Positions 34,151 to 43,126 of a stretch of 54,676 nucleotides of DNA are shown piece after piece (the stretch's first letter is position 1; every line of letters starts with the position of its first letter). The stretch covers positions 1 to 54,676 of the forward strand of contig NZ_QCZH01000025.1 of assembly GCF_003097655.1 (NCBI RefSeq). The letters run 5' to 3'. Source of the stretch: Flavobacterium laiguense (lineage in GTDB: Bacteria; Bacteroidota; Bacteroidia; Flavobacteriales; Flavobacteriaceae). The position numbers and the translations under genes were made by a program. Under the pieces are notes generated by a model. It saw only the letters and a program-made list of their open reading frames with translations, was not told the origin of the DNA and did no database searches.

Positions 34151-36424
34151 ATGAAAAACAATCAATTCAAAGCTAGTTTTTTAGCCTTATTTTTAGGAGG
34201 CATGGGGCTTCAGGCACAGGAGCATCCACCAGTGGGAACAACAGCTGTTAAGGCAACATCAAAGTATGACTATCAAGCTGCTTTCGCACCCAACTTTTAT
34301 ACCAAAAACGGTACTGACACGCATTCAGCCAGTGGACAACCCGGAGCCAAATATTGGCAGAACAAAGCCGATTATCAATTGTCGGCAACTTTGAATGAGA
34401 AAAACAACGAAATTATTGGTACCGAAATTTTAACCTACACCAACAATAGTCCAGACAAAATTTCTTTTTTATGGATGAATGTTGATCAAAACTTATTTAA
34501 AAACAACTCTCGAGGAAAAGCCGTAATTCCAGTAACAGGAAGCCGTAATGGGGACAAAGGCCAAATTTTTGACGGAGGGCATAAAATAAAATCGATAAAA
34601 GTAATTGCTATTCAAAATGGAAAAACCGTTGAGAAAGAAGCAAAATTCGAGATAATCGACACTAGAATGCAGGTTTTTCTTCCACAGGATTTAAATCCAA
34701 ATGGAGGAACCATAAAACTTAAAATTGAATTTTCCTTTATTTCTCCAAATTTTGGTTCAGACAGAATGGGTGTTATGGACACCAAAAACGGAAAAATATT
34801 TACCATGGGACAATGGTATCCAAGAATGTGCGTTTATGACGATGTCAAGGGGTGGAACACGCTACCTTATCTGGGCGCTGGTGAATTTTACCTTGAGTAC
34901 GGGGATTTTGACGTGAACATTACCGCTCCGGCTAATCATATTGTGGTTTGCTCAGGCGAATTGACAAATCCTTCCGAGGTATACACGGCTGACCAACAAA
35001 AACGTTGGACTGAGGCTTCGAAAAGCGACAAAACCGTTATAATTCGGTCGGCAGAAGAAGTAACTAATATTGCTTCGAGACCCGCGGGAACATCAACTTT
35101 AAACTGGCATTTTAAAATAAAAAACGCTCGAGATGTTTCATGGGCCTCTTCTGCGGCATTTATTGTTGATGCAGCAAAAATCAATTTGCCAAGCGGTAAA
35201 AAATCGCTAGCCATTTCTGCTTATCCTATCGAAAGCTCAGGACAAGAGGCTTGGGGCCGTGCAACCGAATACACCAAATCTTCCATCGAAAATTATTCTA
35301 ACCACTGGTTTGAATATCCTTATCCGGCAGCAACAAATGTGGCAGGAAACGAAGGTGGAATAGAATATCCAGGAATTGTTTTTTGTGATTTGAAATCCAA
35401 AGGGGAAGATTTATGGTTCGTAACGGATCATGAATTTGGTCACAGTTGGTTTCCGATGATTGTGGGTTCGAATGAACGTTTATTTGCGTGGATGGATGAA
35501 GGATTCAATACCTTTATCAACACCTTGAGTAAGACTGAATTCAACAATGGAGAATACAAATCCCGACCAAGAAATATGCAAAGAATGTCACAAATGTTAA
35601 CCAATCCGGAATTGGAACCCATTATGACATCACCAGATGGAATGAAAGAAGCAAATTTAGGGTTATTGGCTTACGAGAAACCATCTTCAGGTCTTATTAT
35701 GTTACGTGAACAAATACTAGGAAAAGACCGTTTTGACAAGGCCTTTAGAACATACACCGAGCGTTGGGCTTTTAAACATCCAACCCCAGATGATTTTTTT
35801 AGAACGATGGAAAATGTTTCGGGAGAAGATTTAAATTGGTTTTGGAGAGCTTGGTTTGTAAACAACTGGCGTTTAGACCAAGGCATTACAAAAATTAAGT
35901 ATTTGAAAAATGACCCAAAGCTAGGAGTCCTTATTTCTATTGAAAATCTTGAAAAAATGGCTATGCCGGTCGTTATGGAAATCAAAACCAAAAGTGGAGC
36001 CATTAGTCGTGTTCAACTTCCTGTGGAAATTTGGCAACGCAATACCGCTTGGACATTTCTACATACTTCTACGGAAGAAATTGAAACAATCACAATAGAT
36101 CCTGATCATGTTTTTCCAGATATAAACCCAGCAAATAATGTTTGGAGTTCAGATAAAAGCGAGTTGGAGAAAGCGGTTATTCTAGATACTTATTTGGGCA
36201 ATTACACAAGTAAACAAATTCCGGTAAAAATTACTTTAACAGAAGAAAACGGTGCTCTTGTGGGAACTCCAGAAGAAGGACAAGGACCAAAACTCTCCTT
36301 TGAATCAATTGGTAAAGATAAATTTGGCGCGGAACAAGGAGGAGTAGAACTTCAATTTAATGAATCCAAAAACGAGTTTACGTTAAAAATGAGAGGTCAG
36401 GAATTTTTGTTTACAAAGGTTTAG
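34151..36424 (+). CDS. Secreted M1 family metallopeptidase
   Basis: A 757-residue secreted zinc metallopeptidase with a signal peptide ending near GLQAQ (22). HEFGH at 427-431 and the glutamate E450 (DEGF) make the standard HExxH-X18-E site. The exopeptidase motif GxMEN reads GGIEYP. The M1 core ends near 630. The last 100 residues form a small beta domain (YLGNYTSKQIPVKI). M1 enzymes remove N-terminal residues from peptides. It lies between the PadR/PspC operon and the ABC-M1 modules, with its own terminator, and probably acts in the periplasm or at the surface. Confidence 0.9.
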   Translation: MKNNQFKASFLALFLGGMGLQAQEHPPVGTTAVKATSKYDYQAAFAPNFYTKNGTDTHSASGQPGAKYWQNKADYQLSATLNEKNNEIIGTEILTYTNNSPDKISFLWMNVDQNLFKNNSRGKAVIPVTGSRNGDKGQIFDGGHKIKSIKVIAIQNGKTVEKEAKFEIIDTRMQVFLPQDLNPNGGTIKLKIEFSFISPNFGSDRMGVMDTKNGKIFTMGQWYPRMCVYDDVKGWNTLPYLGAGEFYLEYGDFDVNITAPANHIVVCSGELTNPSEVYTADQQKRWTEASKSDKTVIIRSAEEVTNIASRPAGTSTLNWHFKIKNARDVSWASSAAFIVDAAKINLPSGKKSLAISAYPIESSGQEAWGRATEYTKSSIENYSNHWFEYPYPAATNVAGNEGGIEYPGIVFCDLKSKGEDLWFVTDHEFGHSWFPMIVGSNERLFAWMDEGFNTFINTLSKTEFNNGEYKSRPRNMQRMSQMLTNPELEPIMTSPDGMKEANLGLLAYEKPSSGLIMLREQILGKDRFDKAFRTYTERWAFKHPTPDDFFRTMENVSGEDLNWFWRAWFVNNWRLDQGITKIKYLKNDPKLGVLISIENLEKMAMPVVMEIKTKSGAISRVQLPVEIWQRNTAWTFLHTSTEEIETITIDPDHVFPDINPANNVWSSDKSELEKAVILDTYLGNYTSKQIPVKITLTEENGALVGTPEEGQGPKLSFESIGKDKFGAEQGGVELQFNESKNEFTLKMRGQEFLFTKV

Positions 36425-36538
36425 CAATCAATTTAAGTTAACCGAAATCAATTCGACTACAATTTAATAAATCAGTATCTCCTTTTTAGTTTAAAAACAT
36501 AAAAGGAGACGCTATAATTCATTAGTACCAAAAATTTA

Positions 36539-36546
36539 TTTATTTG
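36539..36546 (+). promoter_or_regulatory. Possible -7 box directly upstream of a terminator
   Basis: TTTATTTG is one base from TAnnTTTG. The hairpin at 36561-36587 follows only 15 bases later. If active it would make a very short transcript or read through to the ABC gene at 36728. Confidence 0.3.
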
Positions 36547-36560
36547 CGACTAAAAAATAA

Positions 36561-36591
36561 AAAACATCCATCGCTGGCGGATGTTTTTTTT
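36561..36591 (+). terminator. Terminator after the secreted M1 peptidase gene
   Basis: The stem AAAACATCC (36561-36569) with GGATGTTTT (36579-36587) is followed by T residues. The stem shares AAAACATCC with the terminators at 41222 and 46731. It may end the M1 message or attenuate the following ABC module. Confidence 0.75.
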
Positions 36592-36727
36592 ATGCCATTT
36601 TATGGCAAACTTAACAATATAAAAACAGCTTCCTCTTCGCTATTTAAAATAATCCTTATGATTAGCTGTAGCAAACACGGATTCTAATCGTCATAAATCA
36701 TCAACAATTAATCAAAAAACGAATAGC

Positions 36728-37600
36728 ATGGAATTAATCATTAAAAACTTAGACAAGAAATACAGCAACGGAGTACATGCCTTAAATGATGTGTCTCTAA
36801 CGATATCAAAAGGTATGTTTGGATTACTAGGCCCAAACGGTGCAGGGAAATCATCATTAATGCGCACACTTGCCACTTTACAAGATGTAGATAGTGGATC
36901 TGTATCACTTCAAGGCATTGATGTATTGAATAATAAAGAAGCAGTTCGAAAAGTGCTAGGCTACCTACCTCAAGAATTTGGTGTTTATCCAAGAACCTCT
37001 GCCGTTGACCTTTTGGATCACTTAGCTCTACTAAAAGGATTCGACAAAAAATCCGACCGCAAACAAATCATTGAACAATTACTAACCAAAGTAAATCTTT
37101 GGGAGCACCGAAAAAATGCGGTAGCGAGTTATAGCGGTGGTATGCGCCAACGTTTTGGAATTGCACAATGTTTGATTGGTAATCCTCAATTGGTAATTGT
37201 AGATGAACCGACTGCGGGATTGGACCCTGGTGAGAGAAATCGTTTTTATAATATTCTGAGTGAAATTGGTGAAAACACCATTGTTATTCTATCTACCCAT
37301 ATCGTTCAGGACGTTCGTGAACTTTGCACACAAATGGCAGTAATGGACAAAGGAAAAGTACTATTTAGTGGAAATACTGACGATGCATTATTGCAAATTA
37401 AAGGTAAAGTATGGGAGAAAAAAGTATCGAAATTAAAACTACCCGAATATCAAAATCAGTACAAAGTAATTTCTAATAAATTGGTGGGTGGTCATCCATT
37501 GATACACGTTTATTCGGACACTCATTTGAATGATGGTTTCACTCCAGCCGAAGAAAACTTAGAAGATGTTTTTTTTGCCAAACTAAACGAATTAGTCTAA
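36728..37600 (+). CDS. ABC transporter ATP-binding protein, module copy A
   Basis: A 290-residue ATPase. Walker A GPNGAGKS (35-42), Q-loop YLPQEFG (79-85), signature YSGGMRQ (135-141), Walker B VIVDE (156-160) followed by PTAGLDP, and the switch H in STHI. A C-terminal region of about 80 residues is typical of exporters. It is nearly identical in order and length to the ATPase at 42139, with about nine residues in ten shared by eye. It is 19 bases before the permease-peptidase fusion gene, with which it forms a two-gene unit. Confidence 0.93.
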   Translation: MELIIKNLDKKYSNGVHALNDVSLTISKGMFGLLGPNGAGKSSLMRTLATLQDVDSGSVSLQGIDVLNNKEAVRKVLGYLPQEFGVYPRTSAVDLLDHLALLKGFDKKSDRKQIIEQLLTKVNLWEHRKNAVASYSGGMRQRFGIAQCLIGNPQLVIVDEPTAGLDPGERNRFYNILSEIGENTIVILSTHIVQDVRELCTQMAVMDKGKVLFSGNTDDALLQIKGKVWEKKVSKLKLPEYQNQYKVISNKLVGGHPLIHVYSDTHLNDGFTPAEENLEDVFFAKLNELV

Positions 37601-37619
37601 CCTTTTATTTAGAATTATT

Positions 37620-40600
37620 ATGTGGAAATTTATACGTCACGAATTAAAATATTGGTTAAAAACGCCAATGGTTTGGATCTTTTTATTCATAGTTACACTA
37701 ATGGTTTTCTTAGCCACCTCTTCGGATAATTTTCAAATTGGAGGAAAACTAGGCAACACATTCAAAAACGCTCCTTTTATTATAGAAAAATATTATAGCT
37801 ATCTTTCTATAATGTGTTTTTTGATGACAACCGCATTTATGAGCGCTACTGCAAATCGAGATTTCCAGTCAGGAATGCATCAATTTGTATTTTCGTCACC
37901 CATTAAAAAAAGTCATTATTTTTTTGGTAAGTTTATTGGCGCAACGATCATCTCTGTAATTCCTATGTTGGGCGTTTCTCTTGGGATTTTATTAGCTCCT
38001 ATTTTAGCACCACTTCTTGAACTGTGTCCAGCAGAACGCTATGGAGAAGTATATATTACAGGGCATTTACTAGGAATAGTTGCATTTGCAATACCTAATA
38101 TTATTATCTCTGGAGTACTCCTTTTTGGTTTGGCAATCCTTTTTAGAAGCAACATTGTTTCTTTTATAGGTGCGATGCTTATTCTTATTTTTTATGTTTT
38201 TTCAATTGGTCTAATCAAAGATTCTCAAAACGAATGGTTGGCAAATATCATAGACCCCTTTGGAATTCGTCCCTATGAAGGCATTACAAAGTATTTGACA
38301 ATTGATAAAAAAAACTTTAGCCTAATTACATTACATGGTGACTTACTAACCAATCGTTTACTATGGTTAGGTATTAGTTTTTTGATTTTGATTGTAATTT
38401 ATTTTAAATTTTCATTCAACACTGGAAAAGAAAAAATAAAAAAAGTAAAAAAAACACAGTCAATTCCAGAACCAAAAATCAATTCTGGCCTTACGTTTCA
38501 ACCAACAAAAGCTAATGTTTTTTCAATATCAACATTTTGGAATTTGGTAAAATTTGAAACCAAAGCCATTGTAAAAAATCCTTCTTTTATAATTATCACA
38601 TCCATTGGTTTAATCAATTTAATCGCTGGCCTTGCTAGTTTTACGGGTCGATTTGGCTCATCAAAATATCCTGTTACTTATTACATAGTCGATCAAGTTC
38701 GAGATGGATTTAGTATTTTCATGATTGGCTTCATCACCTTTTACACTGGTGTATTGGTATGGTCTGCACGTGATGCAAAAATCAATGAGATACAAGATGC
38801 AACACCTATCAAAACAGAGATGTTATTTTTTTCCAAATTGGCTTCAATTATCATTGCCTTAATTATTGTTTTATCCTCTACAATACTAGTTGGAATTATT
38901 GTGCAAACTATCAATGGATATTACCGTTATGAGTTGGATGTATACATTAAATCATTATTAGGCATAGAATTACTTTACTTATCTTTTTTGGTTGTCCTTT
39001 CTATATTATTCCATTATTTAATTAACAATAGATATATCGCCTATTTTGCTTTTGTTGTTTTTGTAACTGTAAATAGTTTTATTTGGAGCTTCCTTGAAAT
39101 AGACACTAATATGTTGAAATTTGGAAGAACACCAAATTTTATCTATTCGGACATGAATGGATTTGGCCCATATGCTCCTACAATCATTTGGTTCAACATT
39201 TATTGGGTTTTATTTTGTGTAGTTTTGAGTTTTGTGATTATGGCCTTTTATATTCGCGGAAAGGAGTTACAACTCAATCACCGCTGGACAAATGCAAAAT
39301 TGCAATTTAGAAAAAACAAAATAGCGTTTTCTATTAGCATGATTGCATTTCTACTTTGCAGCAGTTTTATCTATTACAACACTCAAATTTTGAACACTTA
39401 TGGTTCAGCAAAAGAGACAGAAAACAAACAAGTGGCTTATGAAAAAACATATAAAAAATACGAAAATATAGCCCAACCCCGTTTTTACAAATTCAATACT
39501 ACTATTGACATTAAGCCCGAAAAAAGAAGCATGACCATAAACATTCAAGCTTGGGCAAAAAACAGCTCGACTAGTTCTATAAAGGAAATTCACTTTACAC
39601 TACCTGGACTTTCAGATAGTACTTATATCACTATGTCTGGAGCAAAACTAAAATTAAACGATAAACAATTAAATTATAGAATTTACACTTTAGCAAAAAA
39701 CTTGGCGCCAAATGATTCCATCCGAATCAATTTCGACATATCATGTACTTCCAAAGGGTTTGAAAATGAGGTAAGCAAAACCCAAATTACTCAAAACGGG
39801 ACTTTTTTCAGGCTTGACGAGGTGTTACCAACTATAGGATACAACGACAGAAACGAATTAGACAACAAAAACAAACGTTTAAAATTGAAGTTGCCCAAAA
39901 GAAACAGAATGCCAAAATTGGATGACAACAACATTGCTGGAAGATCAAACAACTACATCAGTAAAGATGCAGATTGGATAGAGCTTACCACAACAATGAG
40001 CACGTCTGTTGATCAAACCGCTATTGCGCCAGGTTCCCTAATAAAAACATGGCAAGCCAATGGCAGAAAATATTTCAATTATAAATTAGACAAAAAATCG
40101 CTTAATTTCTTTTCTTTTATATCTGCAAAATACGAAATCGCCCGCAAAAAATGGAATGGCATCGATATAGAAGTGTACTATGACAAACAACATGCCGTAA
40201 ACGTACCAAACATGCTCAAAAGTTTGCAAAAATCGTTGGAATATTACACGGCAAATTTTGGCCCTTATTACCACAAACAATGTCGAATTATTGAATTCCC
40301 AAGATATCAATCTTTTGCACAAGCATTTCCAGGAACTATGCCTTATAGTGAAGGAATAGGTTTTATTATGGATTTGCGAAAAGTAACAAAAGAAGATATT
40401 GACGTTGTCTATAAAGTGGTTGCTCACGAAATGGGACACCAATATTGGGGAGAGCAAGTTACTGGTGCCAATATGCAAGGAAGCGAAATGATGAGTGAAA
40501 GTTTTGCCCAATATTCTTCCATGATGGTTATGGAAAAAGAATATGGAAAAGACAAGATGAAAAAATTCCTGAACTATGAAATGAATGATTACTTAAAAGG

Positions 40601-41204
40601 GCGCAGTGAAGAACTCGTAGAAGAGCAACCTTTAATGAAAACAGAAGATCAGCCTTACATTCATTATAATAAAGGGAGCGTTGCATTGTATTATTTGAAG
40701 GAAATGATAGGAGAAAAAAAGGTAAACCAAGCCATGAAAAATTTAATTTCTACCTATGCTTACAAAAAACCTCCTTATCCCACTTCAATTGCTGCGGTAA
40801 ACGAATTTAGAAAAGTAACTCCAGATAGTTTGAAGTATCTAATAAAAGATCTATTCGAGACTATTACCCTCTTTAACAATAGAATGCTGGAGGCAAAATA
40901 CAAAAAAATAGGTTCGGAATATGAAATAACACTCAAAACAACCTCCGAAAAATTCAGATCGGACGCTCAAGGAAAAGAAACCTTAATTCCTATTGCAGAT
41001 TATATTGACATTGGCGTTTTTGCAGAACCAAAAAACGACAACAATTTAGGCAAAGTATTGATATACAAACGATTTAAAGTAAATAAAAAAGACAACACCT
41101 ATGTTTTTAGAACAAAAGAACTTCCTTTTGAAGCTGGAATTGATCCTTATAATTACATGATAGATCGTGTTCCAGACGACAATTTAAAAAGCGTTGTAGA
41201 ATAA
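37620..41204 (+). CDS. ABC-2 permease fused to an M1 metallopeptidase, copy A
   Basis: A 1194-residue protein. The N-terminal half (1 to about 600) contains two ABC-2-like sets of membrane segments, about twelve in all, separated by a lysine-rich linker (KEKIKKVKKTQ near 270). The second half (about 640-1194) is a periplasmic M1 domain with HEMGH at 936-940 and a glutamate at 960 (SESFAQY); spacing is X19, one longer than canonical. The GxMEN motif is replaced by GTMPYSEGIGF. Such fusions couple ATP-driven transport or membrane extraction to peptide cleavage, but the substrate is unknown. Its partner ATPase is the gene before it. Confidence 0.9.
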   Translation: MWKFIRHELKYWLKTPMVWIFLFIVTLMVFLATSSDNFQIGGKLGNTFKNAPFIIEKYYSYLSIMCFLMTTAFMSATANRDFQSGMHQFVFSSPIKKSHYFFGKFIGATIISVIPMLGVSLGILLAPILAPLLELCPAERYGEVYITGHLLGIVAFAIPNIIISGVLLFGLAILFRSNIVSFIGAMLILIFYVFSIGLIKDSQNEWLANIIDPFGIRPYEGITKYLTIDKKNFSLITLHGDLLTNRLLWLGISFLILIVIYFKFSFNTGKEKIKKVKKTQSIPEPKINSGLTFQPTKANVFSISTFWNLVKFETKAIVKNPSFIIITSIGLINLIAGLASFTGRFGSSKYPVTYYIVDQVRDGFSIFMIGFITFYTGVLVWSARDAKINEIQDATPIKTEMLFFSKLASIIIALIIVLSSTILVGIIVQTINGYYRYELDVYIKSLLGIELLYLSFLVVLSILFHYLINNRYIAYFAFVVFVTVNSFIWSFLEIDTNMLKFGRTPNFIYSDMNGFGPYAPTIIWFNIYWVLFCVVLSFVIMAFYIRGKELQLNHRWTNAKLQFRKNKIAFSISMIAFLLCSSFIYYNTQILNTYGSAKETENKQVAYEKTYKKYENIAQPRFYKFNTTIDIKPEKRSMTINIQAWAKNSSTSSIKEIHFTLPGLSDSTYITMSGAKLKLNDKQLNYRIYTLAKNLAPNDSIRINFDISCTSKGFENEVSKTQITQNGTFFRLDEVLPTIGYNDRNELDNKNKRLKLKLPKRNRMPKLDDNNIAGRSNNYISKDADWIELTTTMSTSVDQTAIAPGSLIKTWQANGRKYFNYKLDKKSLNFFSFISAKYEIARKKWNGIDIEVYYDKQHAVNVPNMLKSLQKSLEYYTANFGPYYHKQCRIIEFPRYQSFAQAFPGTMPYSEGIGFIMDLRKVTKEDIDVVYKVVAHEMGHQYWGEQVTGANMQGSEMMSESFAQYSSMMVMEKEYGKDKMKKFLNYEMNDYLKGRSEELVEEQPLMKTEDQPYIHYNKGSVALYYLKEMIGEKKVNQAMKNLISTYAYKKPPYPTSIAAVNEFRKVTPDSLKYLIKDLFETITLFNNRMLEAKYKKIGSEYEITLKTTSEKFRSDAQGKETLIPIADYIDIGVFAEPKNDNNLGKVLIYKRFKVNKKDNTYVFRTKELPFEAGIDPYNYMIDRVPDDNLKSVVE

Positions 41205-41221
41205 TCCTAAACCAAAAAACT

Positions 41222-41268
41222 AAAACATCCGTTTCTATATCATATGAAACGGATGTTTTTTATATTTG
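41222..41268 (+). terminator. Terminator-promoter cassette after copy A
   Basis: A 14-bp stem (41222-41235 with 41246-41259) with a 10-base loop terminates the fusion gene. Directly next to it, TATATTTG (41261-41268) is an exact -7 box that could start the following GIN gene. The same cassette occurs at 46731-46778. Confidence 0.8.
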
Positions 41269-41287
41269 TAAAAACCCAAATTAAAAG

Positions 41288-42012
41288 TACAAAATAAAAC
41301 TACCGTACGCAATTCTATTGTTCCTACTATCTACAACATTGATTTTTGGTCAGAACAAAGAACGAATAAATGGCTCCAAAATAGTTATTGAGAACCCAAA
41401 AGGAATTGGTGAATTCACAGCACTAGAAATTGAAGACAACCTAACAGTTTTCATGAAAAAAGGGGCGAAAAACCAAATTAAGATTGAAGCAGATGACAAT
41501 TTGCAAAAAGGAATCACGCCTAAAGTGGAAAATGGAGTTTTGGTCATTTCTTGTAAATACCGTAAGTTAATTAATATTAAATCTAAAAATATTACAGTTA
41601 AATGAGTGTTATAGATGGCTTAGAAGCAACTTCGGTGTCAACTAACATTATTAAAAATGTTCTAAAAGGAAACAACATCAGTTTATATTCATCAAGTGTA
41701 GCCACTATTAATGTTACTGCAGAATACGAAACGATTCAAATTGAAGCTAGTAGTTCAAGTTCGCAAACAATCAAGGAGAAAACCATTCATTTGAAAACTT
41801 CTGCTTCCAGTGGTGGAATAGCAAACAGTAACAAATTGCTGGCCAACGAAGTAGTTGCCAATGTTTCTAGTGGAGGAACTATCCAAGTACATCCTTTAGT
41901 GGGTCTGAAAGCAGAGACATCTAGCGGCGGACACATCAATTTTGATAGCTCTCCAAAAACAGTTCAAAAATCACCAATCAAAAGCGGGTGTTTTTTTTTA
42001 TACTTAGTTTAA
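41288..42012 (+). pseudogene. Broken GIN/DUF2807 gene, a chimera of its relatives
   Basis: The first reading frame (41288-41605) encodes a signal-peptide-like start matching that of the gene at 46800 (KEKIKGSK against KERINGSK), but the ATG is lost: the codon reads TAC. Translation could begin only at TTG 41318. At 41602 the stop TGA overlaps ATG in ATGA. Relative to the gene at 33277, where GTAAAAATG is seen, one A is missing, so the second frame (41602-42012) continues the domain in -1. From LQKGIT onward the sequence matches the 33277 gene, not 46800. The second frame also runs through the terminator, with a decayed C-terminus. Most likely inactive. Confidence 0.8.
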
Positions 42013-42138
42013 TGAATTTCAATAGGATAGAAAAAACATTTTACTTTATTCTATCTTAATATAAAACAATTACCACTTCACTTGTAACATTCATAAATAA
42101 GAAACGACCTATCAAAAAACCAAAAAACACAATAAGCG

Positions 42139-43011
42139 ATGGAATTAATAATTAAAAACCTAGACAAGAAATACAGCAATGGCGTACATGCGCTGAACGA
42201 TGTTTCTTTACATATTAAAAAAGGAATGTTTGGATTACTTGGGCCAAACGGTGCTGGAAAATCTTCTTTGATGAGAACACTGGCTACTTTGCAAGATGTT
42301 GACAGTGGTTCTATAACCCTTGGAGACATTGACGTTTTGAATAACAAAGAAGCTGTCCGTAAAGTTTTGGGGTATTTACCACAAGAATTTGGTGTGTATC
42401 CAAGAACTTCTGCCGTGGAACTTTTAGATCATTTAGCACTCTTAAAAGGATTTGATAAAAAATCAGACCGTAAACAAATTGTGGAGCAATTACTAACCAA
42501 AGTCAATCTCTGGGAACATCGAAAAAATGCGGTAAGCAGTTACAGTGGTGGGATGCGTCAGCGTTTTGGAATTGCACAATGTTTAATCGGGAACCCACAA
42601 TTAGTTATTGTAGATGAACCGACTGCCGGATTGGACCCTGGCGAAAGAAATCGTTTTTATAATATTTTGAGTGAAATTGGCGAAAACACCATTGTCATTC
42701 TTTCCACCCATATTGTTCAAGACGTTCGTGAACTTTGTACACAAATGGCCGTAATGAACCACGGAAAAGTACTATTTAGCGGCAATACCGATGATGCCCT
42801 ACTGGAAGTGAAAGGTAAAGTTTGGGAGAAAAAAGTAAGCAAGCTGGAATTACCTGAATACCAAAAAGGGTACAAAGTAATCTCGAATAAATTAGTTGGA
42901 GGACAACCTTTGATTCACGTTTTTTCTGACATCCATTTGAATGACGGATTCAGTCCAGCAGAGGAAAATCTCGAAGATGTGTTTTTTGCTCAATTAAACG
43001 AATTAGTCTAA
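42139..43011 (+). CDS. ABC transporter ATP-binding protein, module copy B
   Basis: A 290-residue ATPase with the same motif positions as copy A (Walker A 35-42, signature 135-141, Walker B 156-160). Differences are concentrated near residues 24-30, 60-65 and in the last 80. It lies 115 bases before the second fusion gene, a gap that holds small repeats of CTAAGTCTCTAAG type, so the spacing differs from copy A (19 bases). Confidence 0.93.
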   Translation: MELIIKNLDKKYSNGVHALNDVSLHIKKGMFGLLGPNGAGKSSLMRTLATLQDVDSGSITLGDIDVLNNKEAVRKVLGYLPQEFGVYPRTSAVELLDHLALLKGFDKKSDRKQIVEQLLTKVNLWEHRKNAVSSYSGGMRQRFGIAQCLIGNPQLVIVDEPTAGLDPGERNRFYNILSEIGENTIVILSTHIVQDVRELCTQMAVMNHGKVLFSGNTDDALLEVKGKVWEKKVSKLELPEYQKGYKVISNKLVGGQPLIHVFSDIHLNDGFSPAEENLEDVFFAQLNELV

Positions 43012-43025
43012 GGAAAAAGATACTG

Positions 43026-43108
43026 AGTTGTTAAGAAGCTAAGTCTCTAAGATTTTAGAAATTTACATTAGTAAAGCCTTAGCCCCAAGAACCTCAATCT
43101 CTTAGACC
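43026..43108. repeat. Degenerate inverted repeat inserted in module copy B
   Basis: Units GCTAAGTCTCTAAG on the left and TCTCTTAGACCC on the right form an imperfect inverted repeat between the ATPase and fusion genes. Copy A has only 19 bases here, so the extra 96 bases are likely an insertion. The units resemble the repeat family at 12013. Confidence 0.5.
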
Positions 43109-43126
43109 CTTTTAAAACAAAAAATT

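Noticed and set aside
41602..41606. Programmed -1 frameshift in the GIN gene
   Set aside because: There is no slippery heptamer or downstream structure, and the start codon is also lost, so decay is more likely than recoding.
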